Notes: generated by a model not told the origin, from the letters alone. A DNA stretch of 64,000 nucleotides from Aurantibacter aestuarii (GCF_003008425.1 NZ_PXOQ01000007.1:520419-584418); one strand, 5' to 3'; positions 28,141-37,180 are shown, counted from the stretch's first letter. Numbers and translations: made by a program.

Positions 28141-28908
28141 TTAGAATCCGCGTTCTTTTTGAAGTTGTTCGTAAGCTTTTAAAACTTCTTTAAATTTTGC
28201 TTCCGCTCCTTTTTTATGTGCTTCGCCTAAATGTTCTACTTTATCTGGATGGTATTTTTTAGCCATGCGTCTGTATGCTTTTTTAATTTCATCAACACTA
28301 GCTTCTGGTGTAATCTCTAAAATTTTATATGCGCTATTACTACTGTTATAAAACATGGCTTTAATACTTTCGTAATCGCGATAGCTAATATTAAGATATC
28401 CAGCAATGGTATGTATTTGAGATTCTTCGCTCTCATGTACTTCGCCGTCTGCTTTTGCAATATCAAATAGAAAATGAACCAGTTGTAAGCGGGATGCATG
28501 TTCCATGCGTTGCTGTATTTGCAAACAAACTTGTCTAGTAGAAATTTGCTGCTTACTTATTTCCTTAAAAACTTTAAACGCATTATTTGCCCGTTCCTTA
28601 CCGTAAAGTTTAACAAATTGCATGCGTACAAGATCCAATTCTCGCTGATCTTGTTTTCCATCGGCTTTAATAACCACACTGGCTAAAACCAAGAGACTTA
28701 CTTCAAAATCTCCGGGTTGTGTCTGGTTTCTATAACTGTAATTTGGAGATGGTCTTCGTTTTTTCTTATCGCCTTCTCCAAGATTAAACAGGTTTTCTTC
28801 TTTAGAAAACGCATCGCCTAAACTTCCCAAAGCCAATCCTAAAATAGCACCTAAAGGTCCACCAAGCGACCATCCCACTGTGGCACCAATCCATTTAAAT
28901 ACACTCAT
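28141..28908 (-). CDS. TerB-like/DnaJ-domain protein (DjlA-like)
   Basis: 255 aa from the ATG at 28908; the longer frame begins with a TTG six codons upstream. The N-terminus is a Gly-rich hydrophobic segment ([17 protein letters not shown]) that may insert in the membrane. The middle is a TerB-like helical domain with acidic motifs ([21 protein letters not shown]). The C-terminal J domain has the HPD motif in [17 protein letters not shown], which stimulates Hsp70 ATPase. The domain order matches DjlA-type co-chaperones of DnaK. Confidence 0.9.
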   Translation of the reverse strand: MSVFKWIGATVGWSLGGPLGAILGLALGSLGDAFSKEENLFNLGEGDKKKRRPSPNYSYRNQTQPGDFEVSLLVLASVVIKADGKQDQRELDLVRMQFVKLYGKERANNAFKVFKEISKQQISTRQVCLQIQQRMEHASRLQLVHFLFDIAKADGEVHESEESQIHTIAGYLNISYRDYESIKAMFYNSSNSAYKILEITPEASVDEIKKAYRRMAKKYHPDKVEHLGEAHKKGAEAKFKEVLKAYEQLQKERGF

Positions 28909-29086
28909 TACTTCTAATTTTATCAATTCAAAGATACTATAGTTAGTAGAAGTTATTAAAAATTGTTACAGTTTTAATATGTAATATCTAAAAATCAAAA
29001 GATGTTTTTTGTAAATAGATTAAACTGACCATATGGCACAAATTCACTTAAAAAATTTCAAAAAAGAGTATTGCATGATTTTTGAT

Positions 29087-29094
29087 TAACTTTG
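29087..29094 (+). promoter_or_regulatory. Candidate -7 promoter box for the bacilliredoxin gene
   Basis: TAACTTTG matches TAnnTTTG, 24 nt before the start codon. A TTG at 29071 is too close to be a normal -33 box. Confidence 0.5.
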
Positions 29095-29117
29095 CAGTAT
29101 AAATAAAAATTGAAATT

Positions 29118-29528
29118 ATGTATCCAGAACAATTAGTAAAACCAATGCGTGAAGATTTAACTAACGTAGGTTTTCAAGAATTACATACCAGTGAAGATGT
29201 TACTAACGCAATTTCTAAAGAAGGTACTACATTACTAGTAGTCAACTCTGTTTGTGGTTGTGCAGCTGCAAATGCCAGACCAGGAGCCAGAATGAGCTTA
29301 GATAATAGTAAGAAACCAGACCACATTACTACAGTTTTCGCGGGTGTAGACAAAGATGCTGTAAATAAAGCTAGAGAATTTATGGTGCCTTTTCCTCCAA
29401 GCTCACCTTGTATGGCGTTATTTAAGGATGGTGAATTGGTTCACATGCTTGAACGTCATCATATTGAAGGAAGACCAGCAGAGTTAATTGCAGAGAATTT
29501 AAGAGATGCCTATAACACACACTGTTAA
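29118..29528 (+). CDS. Bacilliredoxin, BrxA/BrxB family
   Basis: 136 aa, usual length. The redox motif CGC is in NSVCGCAAANARPG, with another conserved Cys in PSSPCMALF. Members remove bacillithiol from proteins or act in thiol redox balance; some Bacteroidota make bacillithiol, but no biosynthesis genes are in this window. Stand-alone gene with its own promoter box and terminator. Confidence 0.93.
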   Translation: MYPEQLVKPMREDLTNVGFQELHTSEDVTNAISKEGTTLLVVNSVCGCAAANARPGARMSLDNSKKPDHITTVFAGVDKDAVNKAREFMVPFPPSSPCMALFKDGELVHMLERHHIEGRPAELIAENLRDAYNTHC

Positions 29529-29550
29529 AAATTTACAATGCATACATAGT

Positions 29551-29579
29551 AAAGCCACGTATTTTTACGTGGTTTTTTT
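29551..29579 (+). terminator. Rho-independent terminator after bacilliredoxin
   Basis: Stem AAGCCACGTA / TACGTGGTTT with a T run. Confidence 0.8.
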
Positions 29580-29601
29580 ATGTCTAATCTTTTAATGTCA
29601 C

Positions 29602-29609
29602 TAACTTTG
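29602..29609 (+). promoter_or_regulatory. Candidate -7 promoter box for the plsC-desaturase unit
   Basis: TAACTTTG matches TAnnTTTG, 21 nt before the start codon, directly after the preceding terminator. Confidence 0.5.
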
Positions 29610-29630
29610 TAGTTTACTATAGTTATTATA

Positions 29631-30368
29631 ATGAGGAAAATTTTAGCCTATCCGTTAACCATTATTTACTTTATATTTTTTGGATTGTTGTTGCTTATAT
29701 TTCATCCAATCCAAGTAATTTGCTATAATGTGTTTGGATATAATGCACACAGAATAAGTGTGGCATTATTAAATCTTGGCTTAACTCGTTGTTTACATAT
29801 TTTAGGATTTACCTATAGTTTTAAAGTTCCAGACCATATCCCTACAGACCAGCCAGCAATTATTGTTGCCAATCATCAAAGCATGAATGATATTCCACCA
29901 ATAATTTGGTTTATGCGTAGATTTCATCCAAAATTTATTAGCAAAAAGGAATTGGGACGCGGTTTTCCCAGTGTTTCTTATAATTTAAGAGTTGGAGGAT
30001 CTGTATTAATTGAGCGTAAAAATCCGCGTCAGGCGTTAACAGCTATTGCGGCTATGGCAAATTATATTGAAACTCATAAACGTGCAGTGGTTATTTTTCC
30101 AGAAGGTACTAGAAGTAGAACTGGAGCTCCTAAACCATTTCAAACGAAAGGGTTAACCGTGTTATTTAAGAAAGCACCAAATGCAATTGTTATTCCAATT
30201 ACTATAAATAATTCGTATAAAACCTTACCTTACGGTAAATTTCCTATGGGAATTGGTCATCATATTACATTTACTGTTCACGATTATTTAAAAGTTAAAG
30301 ATTACGAAGCCCAGGATCTTATAGATAAAGTAGAACATACTATTACAAACGCCATTAAATCTACATAA
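29631..30368 (+). CDS. plsC: 1-acyl-sn-glycerol-3-phosphate acyltransferase
   Basis: 245 aa. Acylates lysophosphatidate to phosphatidate at the inner membrane. N-terminal hydrophobic segment, catalytic NHQSMND (H-x4-D, about residue 82), and FPEGTRSRTG; both acyltransferase motifs are intact. The desaturase gene starts 3 nt after its stop, so acyl transfer and acyl desaturation are encoded together, consistent with membrane lipid tailoring. Confidence 0.93.
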   Translation: MRKILAYPLTIIYFIFFGLLLLIFHPIQVICYNVFGYNAHRISVALLNLGLTRCLHILGFTYSFKVPDHIPTDQPAIIVANHQSMNDIPPIIWFMRRFHPKFISKKELGRGFPSVSYNLRVGGSVLIERKNPRQALTAIAAMANYIETHKRAVVIFPEGTRSRTGAPKPFQTKGLTVLFKKAPNAIVIPITINNSYKTLPYGKFPMGIGHHITFTVHDYLKVKDYEAQDLIDKVEHTITNAIKST

Positions 30369-30371
30369 ATT

Positions 30372-31358
30372 ATGTCTTTAAAAAATATACGCTTAGACGT
30401 TATGAAATATCTTGAAAAAGATGTTGATACGTTAATTGAAAAATATCTAGTGCCTATAGAAACTATATGGCAACCAAGTGATTTTTTACCAGATTCAGAA
30501 TCGGATACGTTTTTTGAAGAAGTTAAGGAAATCCGCGAGTTAAGCAAAGAGTTACCTTACGATTTCTGGGTGGTATTGGTAGGAGATATGATTACAGAAG
30601 AAGCTTTACCAACTTACGAATCTTGGTTAATGGATGTGGAAGGTGTAGGGCAAATAGAGCGAAATGGCTGGTCTAAATGGGTGCGCCAATGGACTTCTGA
30701 AGAGAACAGACATGGAGACGTGCTAAATAAATATTTGTATTTATCTGGACGTGTAAACATGAAAGAAATTGAAAAAACCACGCAGCACTTAATTGCCGAT
30801 GGGTTTGATATTGGTACAGACCGTGATCCTTATAAAAACTTTGTTTACACTTCATTCCAAGAATTAGCAACCTATATTTCTCATAACCGTGTGGCAAAAT
30901 TAGCCAAAGAAAAAGGAAATAAGCAGTTAGCTAAAATGTGTAAAATTATTTCTGGAGATGAGATGCGTCATCATATGGCATATAGCGAATTTGTAGATCG
31001 TATTTTTAAAGAAGATCCAAACCAGATGATGATGGCTTTTGAATATATGATGAAAGCAAAAATTACTATGCCAGCTCATTTTTTAAGAGAATCTGGAGGC
31101 GAAATTAGCACTGCTTTTGAAGAGTTTAGTAATACTGCACAACGAATAGGTGTTTACACATCTATGGATTATATCGATATTTTAGAGAAGTTAAATACGA
31201 AATGGAATATTGGTGGTATGACTGGTCTTGATCCTGAAGCTGAAAAAGCCAGAGATTACCTAATGAAATTACCGGCACGTATGACGCGTATTGCAGAGCG
31301 AATGAAGGTACCAGCAAACTCTTATCAGTTTAAATGGGTGGAACCAGCAAAATTGTAA
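30372..31358 (+). CDS. Acyl-ACP desaturase (soluble, di-iron)
   Basis: 328 aa, standard for the plant-like soluble delta-9 desaturase family. Iron ligands are in SEENRHGD (about residue 114) and GDEMRHHMAY (about residue 197), the two ExxH motifs of the four-helix bundle. Introduces a cis double bond in acyl-ACP with oxygen and ferredoxin. Follows plsC by 3 nt; one operon is likely. Common in Flavobacteriia. Confidence 0.95.
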   Translation: MSLKNIRLDVMKYLEKDVDTLIEKYLVPIETIWQPSDFLPDSESDTFFEEVKEIRELSKELPYDFWVVLVGDMITEEALPTYESWLMDVEGVGQIERNGWSKWVRQWTSEENRHGDVLNKYLYLSGRVNMKEIEKTTQHLIADGFDIGTDRDPYKNFVYTSFQELATYISHNRVAKLAKEKGNKQLAKMCKIISGDEMRHHMAYSEFVDRIFKEDPNQMMMAFEYMMKAKITMPAHFLRESGGEISTAFEEFSNTAQRIGVYTSMDYIDILEKLNTKWNIGGMTGLDPEAEKARDYLMKLPARMTRIAERMKVPANSYQFKWVEPAKL

Positions 31359-31475
31359 AGCATTTGAATCCTTATAACGTTTAGTCAAGCTGAATTTTTT
31401 TCAACTTCACACTAATTTAGATGAGATTATTATGTATTGAAATAGGTGAATTACTTTTACCAAACAAAATTCAAC

Positions 31476-31511
31476 AAAGCCTTTCAACTTTAAATTGAAA
31501 GGCTTTTTTTT
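31476..31511 (+). terminator. Terminator hairpin just before the HD-domain gene
   Basis: Stem AAAGCCTTTCAA / TTGAAAGGCTTT and a T8 run, ending 5 nt before the ATG at 31517. It probably ends the plsC-desaturase transcript, but it would also lie in any leader of the HD gene. Confidence 0.8.
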
Positions 31512-31516
31512 GTGCT

Positions 31517-32170
31517 ATGGATAAAACCTCAATAATTAATCAAACCATACATTTCGTAAAAAAACAACTCGAAAATGTTGAAGGTGGACACGATTGGTTT
31601 CACATAGAACGCGTGTATAAAAACGCCTTATTAATAGCAAAAACTGAAAAAGTGGACAGTTTTGTGGTTGCATTAGGAGCTTTATTACATGATATAGCCG
31701 ATAGTAAATTTCATAATGGCGATGAAACTGTTGGCCCAAAAGTGGCAAGAAAACATCTAGAAGTGTTTCAAGTTGAAGAACCTATCATAACACATGTTGT
31801 TGCTATTATTGAAAATATAAGTTTTAAAGGCGGACATGAAACTCAAAAATTTAAGTCTTTAGAGCTCGATGTGGTTCAGGATGCTGACCGACTAGACGCG
31901 ATAGGTGCTATAGGAATTGCCAGAACATTTAATTATGGCGGATTTAAAAACCGTAAGATTTACGATCCGGACATAGCGCCAAATTTACACATGGATAAGG
32001 AAACGTATAAGGCTTCTACCGCACCAACTATAAATCATTTTTATGAAAAGCTGTTACTTTTAAAGGATAAGATGAATACTAAAACAGGAAAACAGTTGGC
32101 CGAAAAACGTCATGCCTTTATGGAACTGTATTTAGATCAATTTTATAACGAGTGGAACGGTAAAGTTTAA
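31517..32170 (+). CDS. HD-domain phosphohydrolase
   Basis: 217 aa. Metal-binding HD fold: GHDWFHIERV (H), ALGALLHDIADSKF (HD) and QDADRLDAIGAIG (D) give the four ligand motifs of YedJ-like HD hydrolases, which act on nucleotides or other phosphate esters; the substrate is unknown. The ATG lies only 5 nt after a terminator T run, which is an odd leader. The stop overlaps the convergent AraC gene by 4 nt. Confidence 0.92.
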   Translation: MDKTSIINQTIHFVKKQLENVEGGHDWFHIERVYKNALLIAKTEKVDSFVVALGALLHDIADSKFHNGDETVGPKVARKHLEVFQVEEPIITHVVAIIENISFKGGHETQKFKSLELDVVQDADRLDAIGAIGIARTFNYGGFKNRKIYDPDIAPNLHMDKETYKASTAPTINHFYEKLLLLKDKMNTKTGKQLAEKRHAFMELYLDQFYNEWNGKV

Positions 32171-33042
32171 TTAGATTCTAAAAAAGCACGTTTGTCCTTT
32201 CTATATTTTGAGGCACTTTTTCCAGTAATTAAATTAAATTGAGTGTTAAAATAGGAGAAACTATTAAAACCACATTCATAACAAATATCGGTAATTGTAT
32301 GGTCTGTTTCTGTAATGAGTTTTGTAGCGTGTACAATTCTGTATTCATTTAAAACCTTTGTAAAGGTTTTGCCGGTTGCCTTTTTAAAAAATCTACAAAA
32401 TGATGGGACTGTCATACCAGTTTTATCTGCAATAGCTTCTAAAGTAATATCATCTCTAAAATGCTCTGTGATATAACTAAATATAGTATCTACTTTATGA
32501 CTGCCTTTTAAATCACTCTCAAACGCATAGCCATTACCATTTAAAACCTTGTAGTCGTTTTGCTGCGCTAAATCATTCAAAATTTCTAGAAACAAAAGTG
32601 TTCTGTTAAATCCGCTGGTTTCCATTAGGGCTTCCACTTTTAATCCAATTTTATCTTTTTCTTCACCAGTAAAAAGTAAACCTTGTTTAGACCGCTCTAG
32701 TAAATTATTAATTTCAAAAGTTTCGGGTAAATTAAAAAAGGCGTCCCCTAAAAAATTAGGCTTAAACTGTACAATGGTCTCTTTGCCATTTACCGGCATA
32801 TTATTGGCAAAACCTTGATGAGGTAAGTTAGAACCTACCAATAATAATTGATTGGTGTCAAAATAAGACAGATGGCTACCTATATGACGTTTTCCAGAGA
32901 CATTCTTAATGTAAACCAATTCCAGTTCCGGATGAAAATGCCAAGATAAAAACGTGTTTGGATGATTAAAATCGTGTTGTTTAATAAAAATTGAACTAAA
33001 TACATTAGGATCAATATGTTCTAAGCTGGGTTTTTGCTGCAT
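32167..33042 (-). CDS. AraC-family transcriptional regulator
   Basis: 291 aa. N-terminal cupin sensor domain (HDFNHPNTFLSWHFHPELELVYIKNVSGKRHIG) and two C-terminal helix-turn-helix motifs (LEAIADKTGMTVPSFCRFFKK and ITDICYECGFNSFSYFNTQF). Cupin-type AraC proteins usually control sugar or carbon-source genes, but no such gene is adjacent. Divergent from the small secreted protein gene at 33180, which could be a target. Confidence 0.92.
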   Translation of the reverse strand: MQQKPSLEHIDPNVFSSIFIKQHDFNHPNTFLSWHFHPELELVYIKNVSGKRHIGSHLSYFDTNQLLLVGSNLPHQGFANNMPVNGKETIVQFKPNFLGDAFFNLPETFEINNLLERSKQGLLFTGEEKDKIGLKVEALMETSGFNRTLLFLEILNDLAQQNDYKVLNGNGYAFESDLKGSHKVDTIFSYITEHFRDDITLEAIADKTGMTVPSFCRFFKKATGKTFTKVLNEYRIVHATKLITETDHTITDICYECGFNSFSYFNTQFNLITGKSASKYRKDKRAFLESN

Positions 33043-33155
33043 AACAACTAATTATAACATTAAAATTAACACAATTTAAGAAAAAAAAAGATATTAAGGT
33101 TAATATAGTGTATAAATGTGGCAATTATGATATGTTCTTTAAGCGTTAAAACTAT

Positions 33156-33163
33156 TAATTTTG
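33156..33163 (+). promoter_or_regulatory. Candidate -7 promoter box for the 201-aa secreted protein
   Basis: TAATTTTG matches TAnnTTTG, 16 nt before the start codon. Confidence 0.45.
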
Positions 33164-33179
33164 TACCATAACTTTTAAT

Positions 33180-33785
33180 ATGAAGATGATGAAAAAGATT
33201 TTAAATGTATTAGTGATAGCTGTATTAGCTATAAATAGTTTAAATGCTAATAATATTACAAAAGGAGATGGCGATTTAGGTAAATACACCGAATTTAAGT
33301 TAGACTTCGTAGAGAAAAACTCTAAAGTAGTTTTAAAGGATAAATTTTCAAGTATTTTATATTCTGAAGTAATTGAAAATGCTGGTTCATACAGTAAAAA
33401 CTTCGATTTTAGTTTACTGCCAGAAGGTTACTATTTTTTCGAGGTTACTACTAACAAAGTAACAAATCGTTACCCAGTTAAAGTTACAGAAGAGTTTGCA
33501 AAAGTAAATACTAAAAGAGTTTTAAAAAGCTACGCACCAACTGTTACGCTTAGAAGTAATTTGTTATATGTAAGCCAGTTAACGACAGGCTTAACCAAGC
33601 TTAAAATATACATTTACGCCAAAGATATTGAAACCAATGAGTTTAACTTATTAAAAAAGGAACTTGTTAAAGACCAGAATTTTGCGGGTCGTATCTTTAA
33701 ATTAAATAAAAACAAAGCAACCTCTTATAAAGTGGTTATAAAGACAAAAAACGGCGACGTTTTTGAAGAATTGGTAAACTTATAA
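33180..33785 (+). CDS. Hypothetical secreted protein
   Basis: 201 aa. Signal peptide without a lipobox (KKILNVLVIAVLAINSLNAN), so periplasmic or exported. The mature part has alternating strands (SKVVLKDKFSSILYSEVIE, EGYYFFEVTTNKVTNRYPVKV) like a single immunoglobulin-like or T9SS-tail-like beta module, but no sorting signal is visible. Start could be Met1, Met3 or Met4. Divergent from the AraC regulator; ends in a good terminator. No function assigned. Confidence 0.75.
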   Translation: MKMMKKILNVLVIAVLAINSLNANNITKGDGDLGKYTEFKLDFVEKNSKVVLKDKFSSILYSEVIENAGSYSKNFDFSLLPEGYYFFEVTTNKVTNRYPVKVTEEFAKVNTKRVLKSYAPTVTLRSNLLYVSQLTTGLTKLKIYIYAKDIETNEFNLLKKELVKDQNFAGRIFKLNKNKATSYKVVIKTKNGDVFEELVNL

Positions 33786-33811
33786 ATCTACCAATAAATC
33801 CCTACTTACTT

Positions 33812-33842
33812 AAAAAGCCTCACAATTTGTGAGGCTTTTTTA
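33812..33842. terminator. Bidirectional terminator
   Basis: Inverted repeat AAAAAGCCTCAC / GTGAGGCTTTTT between convergent genes, with A and T runs. Confidence 0.8.
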
Positions 33843-33861
33843 ATTTAGGAAAGGCATATAA

Positions 33862-34644
33862 TTAATGTCCTTTAAAGTCTGCTTTACGTTTTTCTAAAAA
33901 TGCAGTAGTACCTTCTTTAAAATCGGCAGTACCAAAACAAGCGCCAAACTGCTCAATTTCCACCTCATAGCCACTAACACCATCTATAAAGTTGGCATTT
34001 ACAGCTTTAATAGCTTTGCTTATAGCAACCGAAGAGTTTCTCATAATTTTGCCTGCAATTTTTTCAGCAAGAGGTAGTAGTTCTTCTAAAGACACCACGT
34101 GGTTTACTAAACCATAATTTAACGCAGTAGCAGCGTCAATCATTCCAGCAGTCATGACTAATTCCATTGCGCGACCTTTGCCAATAAGCTGTGGTAAACG
34201 CTGTGTCCCACCATATCCAGGAATGACGCCTAAAGAGGTTTCTGGTAACCCCATTTTTGCATTATCGCTAGCAATTCTAAAATGAGCAGACATGGCTAAT
34301 TCTAAACCGCCGCCTAAAGCAAAACCATTTACAGCAGCAATAACAGGAGTGTCTAAATTTTCAATAAAATTAAATAGAAGTTCTTGCCCATTGGCAGCCA
34401 ATTTGCCGCCATTTTCTACACTAAAATTAGCAAATTCGCTTATGTCTGCTCCAGCAACAAATGCTTTTTCTCCATAACCCGTAAGTATAATTACTTTAGT
34501 TTCTTTATGGCTATTAGCTTCTTTAAAAGCATGGTGTAGCTCTTCAATAGTTACTTTGTTTAAGGCATTTAATTTACTTGGTCGGTTAACAGTAATAGTA
34601 GTTATTCCATTACTAAAGTTGCTAAGAATGTTTTCGTATGTCAT
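33862..34644 (-). CDS. Enoyl-CoA hydratase/isomerase family protein
   Basis: 260 aa, standard length. Crotonase fold: AFVAGADISEF, NGFALGGGLELAM (oxyanion hole), and ETSLGVIPGYGGTQRL carrying the catalytic Glu residues; both Glu positions look conserved, so true hydratase activity is likely. Acts in fatty-acid or amino-acid degradation. It is 6 nt after the sensor kinase gene on the same strand, which is an unusual partner. Confidence 0.93.
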   Translation of the reverse strand: MTYENILSNFSNGITTITVNRPSKLNALNKVTIEELHHAFKEANSHKETKVIILTGYGEKAFVAGADISEFANFSVENGGKLAANGQELLFNFIENLDTPVIAAVNGFALGGGLELAMSAHFRIASDNAKMGLPETSLGVIPGYGGTQRLPQLIGKGRAMELVMTAGMIDAATALNYGLVNHVVSLEELLPLAEKIAGKIMRNSSVAISKAIKAVNANFIDGVSGYEVEIEQFGACFGTADFKEGTTAFLEKRKADFKGH

Positions 34645-34650
34645 GGCTTA

Positions 34651-36141
34651 TTATTTTGGAAAAACAACCAAAAAGGTTGTTCCTATATTTTCTTGGGTTG
34701 TAAATGTTATCGTTCCGTTATAGGTTTCAATTACACTTTTAATCATTGGTAAACCTAATCCCATACCACTGGTTTTAGTGGTAAATTTAGGTTCAAATAC
34801 TTTATCAATATTGTCTTTGCTAATACCTCCGCCATTATCTATAACTTCAATGGTTATCTCTGTAGGAGATTCGTTTAAATTAATTATAACCTTTGGCGTA
34901 CGTTCTTTAGGAATTGCTTGTATAGCATTTTTCACTAAATTAGTAACGACTCTTATTAATTGTGTCCGGTCAAATTTAGTAATGATTTCCTTTTTATTAG
35001 AACTAAAGGTAATATAATCTTCATTAAAAATATCCAACGCCAAATCTATCACTTCAACCACATTAAGCTCTTCTTTTTGTTGAGCAGGCATTTTAGCAAA
35101 ATTTGAAAACGCCGAAGCAATGGAGCTCATGGTATCTATTTGTTGGATTAAGGTTTTAGAATATTCATCTACTTTTTGAATAATATCAGGATCATTAGGA
35201 TCAAATTTACGCTGAAAACTCTGTATGGTTAAACGCATTGGTGTTAATGGGTTTTTAACCTCATGCGCCACTTGTTTTGCCATTTCACGCCAAGCCTGTT
35301 CTCGCTCGCTTGTGGCTAACTTTACCGCACTTTCTTCAAGCTCGTCAATCATGCTATTATAAGAATCTACAAGTGTGGCTATTTCTTCGGTCGTAGAACC
35401 AATTTCAATACGCTGGTTACGTTTTTCCAAACGGGTTTGGTTAATCTTATCGCTAATGGTTTTTAAATTTTTTGTAATGTATTTGGAGAGTAAATAAGCT
35501 AATGCAATTGCAATAAAAAGCATAAAAACATAGGCATAACCTAAACGCTCAAAAAACTCCCGAAGTTCTTTCGCTAGAAAATCGTCATTCTCTAAGTAAG
35601 GTAAATTTACAATCCCAATAGGTTTAAAATTAGCATCGGTTAAATACGTATAAGAAGAGCGAAAACTTTGTCCGTCTTCCTCACGTTCTTCAACTACACG
35701 ATGTTCTGCGGAGTTAAGTAAATCATTTAAAATAGGGGCTTTAATACAAGCTTGTATGGTGTCCTGTGGTAAAGCAGCTTTAGAACTTTTTAATATAGAA
35801 CCTTCTAAATCGTATAGATTAATTTGAAGGTTATGCACATCGGCAATTTCATGAATTTCATCCTTAAAAATAAGCGGAATTTTCTCTGTACTTACCTCGT
35901 AGGTAGTTTCTCTAATAACAAACTCGATATGTCGTTTTATACTTTTTTCCTTACGCTCTAAACGTTGTGTATGGTAATCTTGAGTTTCTTCACGGTACTG
36001 AAAAATAGCTACTAAAGCAATCAAAATAGAGGCGAGTAGCACCAAAAAAATCATGGCAACAAAAATGCGGACGCGTAAAGAATATTTTTTTCGAAACAAT
36101 TTTAAAATGCTTTGGCATAAATATAGCAAAAATGAAGCCAA
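34651..36141 (-). CDS. Membrane sensor histidine kinase (NtrY-like)
   Basis: About 496 aa. Two membrane segments (about residues 28-48 and 205-220) enclose a periplasmic sensor region; then a HAMP-like linker, the H-box AHEVKNPLTPMRLTIQSF with the phosphorylated His, and ATPase boxes NLVKNAIQAIP, VIDNGGGI and GMGLGLPMIKSVI. No response regulator is adjacent. The start is uncertain: the frame opens at a TTG (36141), another TTG is at 36099, and the first ATG lies inside the conserved first membrane helix, so a TTG start is likely. Confidence 0.85.
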   Translation of the reverse strand: MASFLLYLCQSILKLFRKKYSLRVRIFVAMIFLVLLASILIALVAIFQYREETQDYHTQRLERKEKSIKRHIEFVIRETTYEVSTEKIPLIFKDEIHEIADVHNLQINLYDLEGSILKSSKAALPQDTIQACIKAPILNDLLNSAEHRVVEEREEDGQSFRSSYTYLTDANFKPIGIVNLPYLENDDFLAKELREFFERLGYAYVFMLFIAIALAYLLSKYITKNLKTISDKINQTRLEKRNQRIEIGSTTEEIATLVDSYNSMIDELEESAVKLATSEREQAWREMAKQVAHEVKNPLTPMRLTIQSFQRKFDPNDPDIIQKVDEYSKTLIQQIDTMSSIASAFSNFAKMPAQQKEELNVVEVIDLALDIFNEDYITFSSNKKEIITKFDRTQLIRVVTNLVKNAIQAIPKERTPKVIINLNESPTEITIEVIDNGGGISKDNIDKVFEPKFTTKTSGMGLGLPMIKSVIETYNGTITFTTQENIGTTFLVVFPK

Positions 36142-36163
36142 TTAACTGGTTTTATTCTTTTTT

Positions 36164-36260
36164 GGGCATTCCCATTTTAAAAAATGGTCGCGCTTTACGC
36201 TATATCTTTTTTTGCCATTTATTAAAGCAAAAAAAGGATACCGCTGCAATCGCTAATGCG
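36164..36260. repeat. Dispersed palindromic intergenic element, copy 2
   Basis: GGGCATTCCC, then GGTCGCGCTTTACGCTATAT, the inverted pair CTTTTTTTGC (36206-36215) / GCAAAAAAAG (36227-36236), GGATACCGCTGCAATCGC and TAATGCG. This is the most complete copy in the window. An apparent rightward reading frame over 36132-36323 is made of this repeat. Confidence 0.75.
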
Positions 36261-36290
36261 AAAACTAAGAGTAATAGTTTAATGTTTTTT

Positions 36291-36358
36291 GGAGCGCAGT
36301 CGAGAACTCAATTAAGATTGTAAATAAAAAGTCATTTCGACGTAAGGAGAAATCACAC
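36291..36358. repeat. Short intergenic repeat, GAGCGCAGTCGA type, first of a tandem pair
   Basis: GAGCGCAGTCGAGAAC, TCAATTAAGATTGTA, then GTCATTTCGACGTAAGG and AGAAATCAC. Repeated imperfectly at 36437-36507, offset by about 146 bp. Confidence 0.65.
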
Positions 36359-36436
36359 TATTTTGGTGACTATATAATAAAAAAATATTATGTGATGTCT
36401 CGATACCTCGACATGACTAATATGAAAATTTTTGTC

Positions 36437-36507
36437 TGTTCGAGCGCAGTCGAGAACTTAATCAAGATTGTATATAAAAAATCATTTAGACAGCAGGAAA
36501 TCACGCG
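36437..36507. repeat. Short intergenic repeat, GAGCGCAGTCGA type, second of a tandem pair
   Basis: GTTCGAGCGCAGTCGAGAAC, TTAATCAAGATTGTA, ATCATTTAGACAGCAGG, AAATCACGCG. Same block order as 36291-36358. The 36142-36628 spacer otherwise holds only the two palindromic elements; no gene is seen. Confidence 0.65.
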
Positions 36508-36539
36508 ATTAATCTTTAATACTTAAGTCTATGCTTTAG

Positions 36540-36620
36540 TGATAGAAGTGGCATCCTTTTTTTGGTGCGCCTAAGCCAAAAAAAGATATAACGGATAGCA
36601 CGACCTGAAAGGGAACGCCA
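36540..36620. repeat. Dispersed palindromic intergenic element, copy 3 (inverted)
   Basis: Reads on the minus strand as GGCGTTCCC, GGTCGTGCTATCCG, TTATATCTTTTTTTGGC, loop, CCAAAAAAAGGATGCCAC. Inverted pair 36555-36565 / 36576-36584. Lies 9 nt from the hemJ stop codon. Confidence 0.75.
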
Positions 36621-36628
36621 ATATGTTA

Positions 36629-37180
36629 CTAAGCCTCAGGGTTTTTATCTCTAATACGTTTATACACTTTAAAGCCCAACATTAATAAAATACCTAATAC
36701 TAAAATACCAATAACACCAAAAATCCAATTAATGGCACTTTTAACCAGTACCAAAAAGATAACTGCAAATAAAATAAAGGTGGCACCTTCATTCCATAAA
36801 CGCATAAAATTGCTGGTTTTACGAACATCATCTACTTGTAATTGCTTAAAGTAGATGTGTGTTTTTAAATGGTAAATAATTAATAGGACTACAAAACCTA
36901 ATTTAACTTGCATCCAAGACAACTCTAATAAAAAAGGTCTTAAATGTAAAAGTAGTAAGGCAAAAATAATGGCTAAAATGGCACTTGGCCAAGTAATAAT
37001 ATACCATAGGCGTTTTGCCATAAGTTTAAGTTGTTTGCCTAAAATTTCTTTTTCGGGAGAAGGTTTATGAAAGGCTTCTATTTGATAAACAAATAAACGC
37101 GGGATATAAAATAAACCTGCAAACCAAGTAATTACAAAAATAAGATGTAAAGCTTTTATATAGTTATAGTACGGTTCCAT
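36629..37180 (-). CDS. hemJ: HemJ-like protoporphyrinogen IX oxidase (CopD/UPF0093 family)
   Basis: 183 aa with four to five membrane helices. Starts with YIKALHLIFVITWFAGLFYIPRLFVY, the HemJ signature with the conserved His and Trp; another conserved stretch is LKLMAKRLWYIITWPSA. HemJ oxidises protoporphyrinogen IX to protoporphyrin IX. Assignment is helped by its place two genes from ferrochelatase; the family is also annotated CopD-like. The start lies 17 nt inside the MATE gene, so the three genes are a tight unit. Confidence 0.85.
   Translation of the reverse strand: MEPYYNYIKALHLIFVITWFAGLFYIPRLFVYQIEAFHKPSPEKEILGKQLKLMAKRLWYIITWPSAILAIIFALLLLHLRPFLLELSWMQVKLGFVVLLIIYHLKTHIYFKQLQVDDVRKTSNFMRLWNEGATFILFAVIFLVLVKSAINWIFGVIGILVLGILLMLGFKVYKRIRDKNPEA

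Noticed and set aside
36132-36323. Rightward 63-codon reading frame beginning near the kinase start
   Set aside because: It is composed of the dispersed palindromic element and part of the second repeat; no gene-like composition and related frames appear wherever the element occurs.
36142-36628. CRISPR array, from regularly placed repeats
   Set aside because: Only two imperfect direct copies with unequal internal spacing, no cas genes.
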